Shown here piece after piece: positions 11,993 through 16,120 of a DNA stretch of 16,120 nt. Numbering within the stretch: the stretch's first letter is position 1; the number at the start of each line of letters is the position of its first letter. Position numbers and translations under genes: made by a program. The notes beneath the pieces are model-generated. The model was given only the letters and a program-made list of their open reading frames with translations, searched no databases and was not told the DNA's origin. Source of the DNA: Actinomycetales bacterium Ga0077552 (GTDB taxonomy: Bacteria > Actinomycetota > Actinomycetes > Actinomycetales > Microbacteriaceae); contig LNFD01000200.1 of NCBI GenBank assembly GCA_001464255.1, positions 1 to 16,120 of the forward strand, written 5' to 3'.

Positions 11993-12003
11993 GTGTCAGA
12001 CAC
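11993..12003. promoter_or_regulatory. GTGTC-A-GACAC inverted repeat
   Basis: An 11-bp inverted repeat with a single central base, starting 9 nt before the App1-like start codon and overlapping its candidate -10. It could be a repressor site, possibly for the divergent TetR protein, but so short a repeat may be chance. Confidence 0.3.
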
Positions 12004-12078
12004 GGGCGCGTCGCGAGGGCCCGCCCGGGGCTGCCGTCGGGCGCATTGTGCAGTCGAGGTGCACAGAACGGTCCAGGT

Positions 12079-12098
12079 CGGCGCGTGTTCGCGCGCCG
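12079..12098. repeat. GC-rich hairpin in the divergent gap
   Basis: CGGCGCG at 12079-12085 pairs with CGCGCCG at 12092-12098 around a 6-nt loop. It lies midway in the 11984-12181 gap between the App1-like and TetR genes. Function unknown. Confidence 0.35.
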
Positions 12099-12120
12099 AA
12101 CATCAAGTCAGAATAAACAC

Positions 12121-12134
12121 CGCGTCAACACGCG
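12121..12134. promoter_or_regulatory. Candidate TetR operator CGCGT-N4-ACGCG
   Basis: CGCGTCAACACGCG is a perfect 5-4-5 inverted repeat 47-61 nt before the TetR start. If TACGCT at 12154-12159 is the -10, the repeat overlaps the -35 position (12131-12136), the expected place for autorepression. TetR proteins usually bind slightly longer repeats, so the true site may extend outward. Confidence 0.4.
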
Positions 12135-12153
12135 ATTCCCTCACCTCGAGGAG

Positions 12154-12159
12154 TACGCT
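12154..12159 (+). promoter_or_regulatory. -10 of the TetR gene
   Basis: TACGCT fits TANNNT. Transcription would begin about 12166, leaving a short leader that holds GAAAGGG at 12168-12174, a ribosome binding site for GTG 12182. Confidence 0.45.
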
Positions 12160-12181
12160 GGCGGCGTCGAAAGGGTCCATC

Positions 12182-12823
12182 GTGAACATCATCGAGTCCA
12201 GCACACCGCTGCTGAGCGCCTCCGCTCCCATCCGCAACGAGCCGGTGCAGGCCCGCAGCACGGCCCGACTGGCCACGCTGCTCGACTCCGCCGCCGCCGT
12301 GATCGATGAGATCGGCTACGAGCGCCTCACCACCGCCATGGTCGCCGAGCGCGCGGGCGCCTCCATCGGCACCGTCTACCGCTACTTCCCCGACCGCATC
12401 GCGGTGCTGCAGAGCCTCGCGGCCCGCAACTCCGAGCGGCTCATGGGCCGCGTCGCCGCCGAGCTCGTCCCCGCGCGTCACGCCTCGGCGACGGATGCCC
12501 TGCTCGCCGTCCTCGACGCGATGACCGAGCTCTTCCGCACCGAGCCGGGTTACCGCTCGGTGCGCGTGGGCGACGTGCTCGACCTGCTGCCGCCGACGAC
12601 GGAGTCGACCGCGAACGCCGCGATGGCCGATGTCGTGGCCGACGCGCTCGTGGCGGGCTACGGCGCCGCCGACACCGTCGAGGTGCGTCTCGCCGTCGGC
12701 ACCGCGGTCGAGATCGCCGATGCGCTCGTGGCGCGCGCCTTCGCGCGCGACGGGCGCGGCGACGCCGCACTGCTCGCCGAGGCCGCGCGCGCCGTACGGG
12801 CCGTGGTCGCCGGTCGGCTCTGA
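12182..12823 (+). CDS. TetR-family transcriptional regulator
   Basis: A 213-residue regulator with a typical TetR N-terminal DNA-binding domain. After a 20-residue polar lead, helix 1 is A-R-L-A-T-L-L-D-S-A-A-A-V-I-D-E-I-G-Y, and the helix-turn-helix is L-T-T-A-M-V-A-E-R-A-G-A-S-I-G-T-V-Y-R-Y-F-P-D-R at 49-72. The all-helical ligand domain that follows is too variable to predict a ligand. Start is GTG 12182 with GAAAGGG upstream. It lies 139 nt before, and on the same strand as, an osmoprotectant transporter operon and divergent from the App1-like gene; it could control either, as well as itself. An inverted repeat over its own promoter supports autoregulation. Confidence 0.9.
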   Translation: MNIIESSTPLLSASAPIRNEPVQARSTARLATLLDSAAAVIDEIGYERLTTAMVAERAGASIGTVYRYFPDRIAVLQSLAARNSERLMGRVAAELVPARHASATDALLAVLDAMTELFRTEPGYRSVRVGDVLDLLPPTTESTANAAMADVVADALVAGYGAADTVEVRLAVGTAVEIADALVARAFARDGRGDAALLAEAARAVRAVVAGRL

Positions 12824-12841
12824 GCGCACCGCGCCGGTTAC

Positions 12842-12861
12842 GGGCATCTGGACAACTGCCC
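12842..12861 (+). terminator. Possible terminator after the TetR gene
   Basis: GGGCA at 12842-12846 pairs with TGCCC at 12857-12861, 18 nt after the TetR stop, with a 10-nt loop and no U tract. The stem is only 5 bp, so it is a weak call. Confidence 0.25.
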
Positions 12862-12912
12862 AGAATCTGAGCGAATCGGAACGCGCTCCGCTCCGAATGC
12901 TGTTTGACTGAA

Positions 12913-12929
12913 CGCGCGCTGGGCGCGCG
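12913..12929 (+). repeat. Perfect GC hairpin before the transporter operon
   Basis: CGCGCGC at 12913-12919 pairs with GCGCGCG at 12923-12929 around TGG. It lies 33 nt before the ATPase start. It may end transcription from the TetR gene or act in the 5' leader of the operon. A further inverted repeat, TCGGA-N11-TCCGA at 12876-12896, lies just upstream and could be an operator. Confidence 0.4.
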
Positions 12930-12962
12930 CTCCGCACCGGCGGCAGCAGAGGGGAGAGCACC

Positions 12963-13787
12963 GTGATCGAGTTCCGCTCCATCTCCAAGCGGTTCGACGA
13001 CGGTACCCTCGCGGTCGACGACTTCAGCCTCGTCATGCCGAGCCGGCAGACGACCGTGCTCGTCGGCTCGAGCGGCTCGGGCAAGACGACCCTGCTGCGC
13101 ATGATCAATCGCATGGTCGACGCCACGAGCGGCGAGCTCGAGATCGACGGCGAGAACGTCTCGACCATCGAGCCCGTGCAGTTGCGGCGCCGCATCGGCT
13201 ACGTCATGCAGAACTCGGGGCTTCTGCCGCACCGCCGGGTCATCGACAACATCGCGACGGTGCCGCGCCTCAACGGCGTGCCCAAGAAGCAGGCGCACGA
13301 GCGCGCCCTCGAGCTCATGGACACCGTGGGTCTCGACCGCGACATGGCCGAGCGGTACCCCTCGCAGCTCTCGGGCGGCCAGCAGCAGCGTGTCGGGGTG
13401 GCGCGCGGCCTCGCCGTCGACCCGAACATCCTGCTCATGGACGAGCCCTTCGGCGCCGTCGACCCCATCGTGCGCGCCGACCTGCAGCAAGAGCTGCTGC
13501 GCCTGCAGCGCGAGCTCGACAAGACCGTCGTCTTCGTCACGCACGACATCGACGAGGCCTTCCTGCTCGGCGACCAGGTCGTCATCCTCGAGAAGGGCGG
13601 CCGCATCGCGCAGAAGGGCACGCCCGCCGAGATCCTCGCCCACCCGGCGAGCGACTTCGTCGCGAGCTTCATCGGCGCCGATCGCGGCAAGCGTGCGCTG
13701 AGCATCCAGACCATCGACGGCGCGCAGGTGCTCGTCGACGGCGACGGCAACCTCGCCGGCCGACTCGTGGAGGCGGGCCCGGCGTGA
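12963..13787 (+). CDS. Osmoprotectant (OpuCA/ProV-type) ABC transporter ATPase
   Basis: A 274-residue ATPase that powers uptake of quaternary amines such as glycine betaine, choline or carnitine. Walker A is G-S-S-G-S-G-K-T at 35-42, Q-loop Gln83 in Y-V-M-Q-N, signature L-S-G-G-Q at 136-140, Walker B I-L-L-M-D-E at 156-161, D-loop Asp167 and switch His194. The segment Y-V-M-Q-N-S-G-L-L-P-H is typical of the OpuC/ProV branch. It lacks the tandem CBS domains that sense ionic strength in OpuA/OpuC ATPases; only about 40 residues follow the core. GTG 12963 has AGAGGGGAGA upstream. Its stop overlaps the next start by 4 nt (GTGA). First gene of a four-gene operon; exact ligand not determinable. Confidence 0.93.
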   Translation: MIEFRSISKRFDDGTLAVDDFSLVMPSRQTTVLVGSSGSGKTTLLRMINRMVDATSGELEIDGENVSTIEPVQLRRRIGYVMQNSGLLPHRRVIDNIATVPRLNGVPKKQAHERALELMDTVGLDRDMAERYPSQLSGGQQQRVGVARGLAVDPNILLMDEPFGAVDPIVRADLQQELLRLQRELDKTVVFVTHDIDEAFLLGDQVVILEKGGRIAQKGTPAEILAHPASDFVASFIGADRGKRALSIQTIDGAQVLVDGDGNLAGRLVEAGPA

Positions 13788-14458
13788 CCTGGGTGCTCAA
13801 CAACCTCGGGCTGATCATCGAGCTCACGCTCGTGCACATCAGGCTGAGCATCCTGCCGATCATGCTCGGGTTCGTCATCGCGATCCCGCTCGGCTGGCTC
13901 GCCTACCGCTATCGGCTCACGCGCGGGCTCATCCTCACGCTCGTCGGGCTGCTGTACACGATCCCCTCGCTCGCGCTGTTCGTCATCCTGCCCCCGCTGC
14001 TCGGCATCGGGTTCCTCAGCGAGGCCAATGTGCTCATCGCGCTCACGATCTACGCGGTCGCGATCATGGCGCGCTCGGTGGCCGAGGCGCTGCAGAGCGT
14101 CGATGCCGATGTGCGCCAGGCCGCGACCGCCGTCGGCTACTCGAGCTGGAGCCGGTTCTGGACGGTCGATTTCCCGCTCGCCGGCCCTGTGCTGCTCGCG
14201 GGCCTTCGCGTCGTCGCCGTCAGCACCGTGAGCCTGCTCACCGTCGGCATCGTCGTGGGCGTGCAGAGCCTCGGCTACCTGTTCCTCAACGGGTCGCAGC
14301 GCGGCATCGTCGAAGAGGTGCTCGCGGGCGTCGTCATGACCGTCATCGTGGCGCTGCTGTTCGACGGCGCGCTCGTGCTGCTCGGGCGGGCGCTCATGCC
14401 CTGGACCCGCGCGGCCCGGGCTCTGCCCGCACCGCCCCCGAGGGTGGCGATGGCATGA
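13784..14458 (+). CDS. Osmoprotectant ABC transporter permease 1 (OpuCB/ProW-type)
   Basis: A 224-residue membrane protein of the binding-protein-dependent permease family. About five or six hydrophobic segments are visible, including I-R-L-S-I-L-P-I-M-L-G-F-V-I-A-I-P-L and L-L-Y-T-I-P-S-L-A-L-F-V-I-L-P-P-L-L. The ATPase-coupling loop is A-L-Q-S-V-D-A-D-V-R-Q-A-A-T-A-V-G-Y at about 102-119, the equivalent of the EAA motif, followed by P-L-A-G-P. GTG 13784 overlaps the ATPase stop by 4 nt and the gene's own TGA overlaps the next ATG by 4 nt, so all three are probably translationally coupled. It would pair with the second permease as a heterodimer. Confidence 0.92.
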   Translation: MTWVLNNLGLIIELTLVHIRLSILPIMLGFVIAIPLGWLAYRYRLTRGLILTLVGLLYTIPSLALFVILPPLLGIGFLSEANVLIALTIYAVAIMARSVAEALQSVDADVRQAATAVGYSSWSRFWTVDFPLAGPVLLAGLRVVAVSTVSLLTVGIVVGVQSLGYLFLNGSQRGIVEEVLAGVVMTVIVALLFDGALVLLGRALMPWTRAARALPAPPPRVAMA

Positions 14459-15192
14459 ATCTCTTCGTGGATGCGTGGCTCTGGCTCGCCGACCCGCTCA
14501 ACTGGCAGGGCCCGGGGTCGATCCCCGTGCGCATCGGCGAGCACTTGTTCTACACAGGCCTAGCGATGCTCGGTGCCGCCCTCGTCGCGATCCCGCTCGG
14601 CTGGCTCATCGGCCACACCGGCCGCGGCCGCGAGCTCGCGGTGGGTATCTCGGGCGCTGCACGCGCCCTGCCGACCTTCGGTCTGCTGTTCCTGTTCGTC
14701 ATGCTCATCGGCGTCACGCTGCGCGGGCCGTCGACGGTGTTCGTGCTCATGCTGCTCGCAATCCCCCCGATCCTCGCGGGAGCGTACGCGGGCCTCGAGG
14801 TCATCGACCGGCGCACGATCGACGCCGCGCGGTCGATGGGCATGACCGAGTGGCAGATCCTGTGGAAGGTCGAGGTGCCGCTCGGTCTGCCGCTACTGAT
14901 CGGCGGGCTGCGCAGCGCGACGCTGCAGGTCGTCGCGACGGTGACGCTCGCGGCCTACGTCAATCTGGGGGGGCTGGGCTACGACATCGTGCAGGGGATC
15001 CAGCTGCGGAGCTACGACCAGATGCTCGGCGCCGCCATCCTCGTCATCCTCCTCGCCCTGCTGTTCGACGCGCTGTTCGCGGTGCTCGAGCGCTACGCGG
15101 TCCCGCGCGGCGTGCGCGCGGGTCGCGACACCGATGTTCGCACGACGCCAACCGGGCGCCGCGCGACGGCGGAACTCACCGCCACCACCTGA
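14455..15192 (+). CDS. Osmoprotectant ABC transporter permease 2 (OpuCD/ProW-type)
   Basis: A 245-residue permease homologous to the preceding one. It begins with an amphipathic/hydrophobic lead (W-L-W-L-A-D-P-L-N-W), then has a series of membrane helices and the coupling loop I-D-A-A-R-S-M-G-M-T-E-W-Q-I-L-W-K-V-E-V-P-L at about 122-143, a good EAA motif. The C-terminal 30 residues are polar and Arg/Thr rich, an unremarkable cytoplasmic tail. ATG 14455 overlaps the previous stop (ATGA). The binding protein gene starts 17 nt after its stop. Two non-identical permeases plus one ATPase and one lipoprotein match the OpuC layout. Confidence 0.92.
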   Translation: MNLFVDAWLWLADPLNWQGPGSIPVRIGEHLFYTGLAMLGAALVAIPLGWLIGHTGRGRELAVGISGAARALPTFGLLFLFVMLIGVTLRGPSTVFVLMLLAIPPILAGAYAGLEVIDRRTIDAARSMGMTEWQILWKVEVPLGLPLLIGGLRSATLQVVATVTLAAYVNLGGLGYDIVQGIQLRSYDQMLGAAILVILLALLFDALFAVLERYAVPRGVRAGRDTDVRTTPTGRRATAELTATT

Positions 15193-15209
15193 AGAGAAGA
15201 GAAGAACTG

Positions 15210-16120
15210 ATGTTCACAGCAAGGAACAAGGGCCGGTTCGCCATGACGGCGGCCGTGGTCGGGGCATCATTGGCCCTGGCAGGGTGTGCATCGGGCGACC
15301 CGCTGGCGCCCGAGCCGGATACGGACGCCCCTGCCGAGACGATCGTCATCGGCTCGCAGGCCTACTACTCGAACGAGATCATCGCCGAGCTCTACGCGCA
15401 GGCCCTCGAAGAGGGCGGCTTCACCGTCGAGCGCAACTTCCAGATCGGGCAGCGCGACGCCTACATCCCGGCCCTCGAGGCCGGCGAGGTCGACCTGTTC
15501 CCCGAGTACACGGGCAACCTCCTGCAGTTCTGGAACCCCGACACCACGGCCACGTCGTCGGACGACGTGTTCGCCGAGCTGCAGACCGTCGTTCCCGATG
15601 GCCTGCAGGTGCTCGACCAGTCGGCGGCGACAGACCAGGACAGCTACAACGTGACGGCCGAGTTCGCCGAGGCCAACGGCCTCGAGTCGATCGCCGACCT
15701 CGCGGGCGTCGACGGACTCATCCTCGGCGGAGCCCCCGAGCTCGAAGAGCGGCCGTACGGCCCGAGCGGCCTCGAGTCGGTCTACGGCGTCACGGTGGCC
15801 TTCCAGGCCACGGGCGACACCACGGTCGAGTCGCTGCTCGAAGGCATCGTCAACGTCGCCAACGTCTACAGCGCCGACCCGCGCATCGGCCAGAACGGCC
15901 TCGTGACGCTCGCCGACCCCGAGGGCCTCTTCCTGGCCTCGAACGTCGTGCCGATCGCCTCGGCCGACCTGCCGCAGGAGGCGGTCGACATCATCAACGC
16001 CGTCAGCGCCGCGCTCACGCCCGAGGGCCTCGTCGCCCTCAACGTGCAGAGCACGGTCGACCAGCTGAGCTCGGCCGAGATCGCCACGCAGTGGCTGACC
16101 GAGAACGGGTTCCTCGGCTA
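15210..16120 (+). CDS. Osmoprotectant substrate-binding lipoprotein (OpuCC/ProX-type), 3' end at window edge
   Basis: At least 303 codons, open to the last base; the final two bases, TA, begin either a Tyr codon or a stop, and the last residues W-L-T-E-N-G-F-L-G look like a natural C terminus, so it is complete or nearly so. Residues 1-25 are a lipoprotein signal peptide with A-L-A-G before Cys26. The ligand-binding fold begins I-V-I-G-S-Q-A-Y-Y-S-N-E, has R-D-A-Y-I-P-A-L-E-A-G-E-V-D-L-F-P-E-Y-T-G at about 82-102, and N-V-Y-S-A-D-P-R at about 221-228, as in OpuC-type binders of quaternary amines. ATG 15210 is preceded by GAAGAGAAGAGAAG, a modest ribosome binding site. It delivers substrate to the two permeases upstream. 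Ligand specificity is not determinable. Confidence 0.9.
   Translation, partial: MFTARNKGRFAMTAAVVGASLALAGCASGDPLAPEPDTDAPAETIVIGSQAYYSNEIIAELYAQALEEGGFTVERNFQIGQRDAYIPALEAGEVDLFPEYTGNLLQFWNPDTTATSSDDVFAELQTVVPDGLQVLDQSAATDQDSYNVTAEFAEANGLESIADLAGVDGLILGGAPELEERPYGPSGLESVYGVTVAFQATGDTTVESLLEGIVNVANVYSADPRIGQNGLVTLADPEGLFLASNVVPIASADLPQEAVDIINAVSAALTPEGLVALNVQSTVDQLSSAEIATQWLTENGFLG

Overview
The window is GC-rich throughout, with strong G/C third-position bias, GTG starts and many genes lacking a ribosome binding site but carrying a -10-like hexamer 6-7 nt before the start codon. Together with the gene content this points to an actinobacterium, most likely Microbacteriaceae (Micrococcales); the family assignment is inference. 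It is dense chromosomal sequence: no rRNA, tRNA, CRISPR or transposase was seen, and no gene-free stretch exceeds about 300 bases (the longest are 5630-5889 and 11984-12181).

Left part (1-7122): the 3' end of pdxH; a flavin-dependent LLM-class monooxygenase; a rhodanese-domain lipoprotein divergent from a DHA2-type MFS exporter, with a perfect 16-bp CsoR/CstR-like palindrome between them; a UbiA prenyltransferase divergent from a GH3 (NagZ-like) lipoprotein, both apparently leaderless; a two-helix small membrane protein; and a maltokinase/APH-fold phosphotransferase. A DosR-like 14-bp box lies between the last two.

Middle part (7090-10410), the most interesting: two tandem paralogous exported Ser/Pro-rich small proteins, then on the opposite strand a response regulator and its histidine kinase. 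The same 18-bp palindrome, GATGAGANNNNTCTCAYC, occurs before each small-protein gene and before the kinase gene, and the two small-protein promoters share further bases at identical spacing. This looks like a self-contained, autoregulated envelope two-component regulon whose outputs are the paired exported proteins.

Right part (10406-16120): a 146-residue gene of unknown function with a perfect actinobacterial LexA (SOS) box in its promoter; an App1/DUF2183 phosphatase-like protein; a TetR regulator with an inverted repeat over its promoter; and a four-gene osmoprotectant (OpuC/ProVWX-type) ABC operon with an ATPase, two permeases and a lipoprotein binding protein that runs off the window end. 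The transporter genes overlap by 4 nt at the first two junctions, so they are probably translationally coupled.
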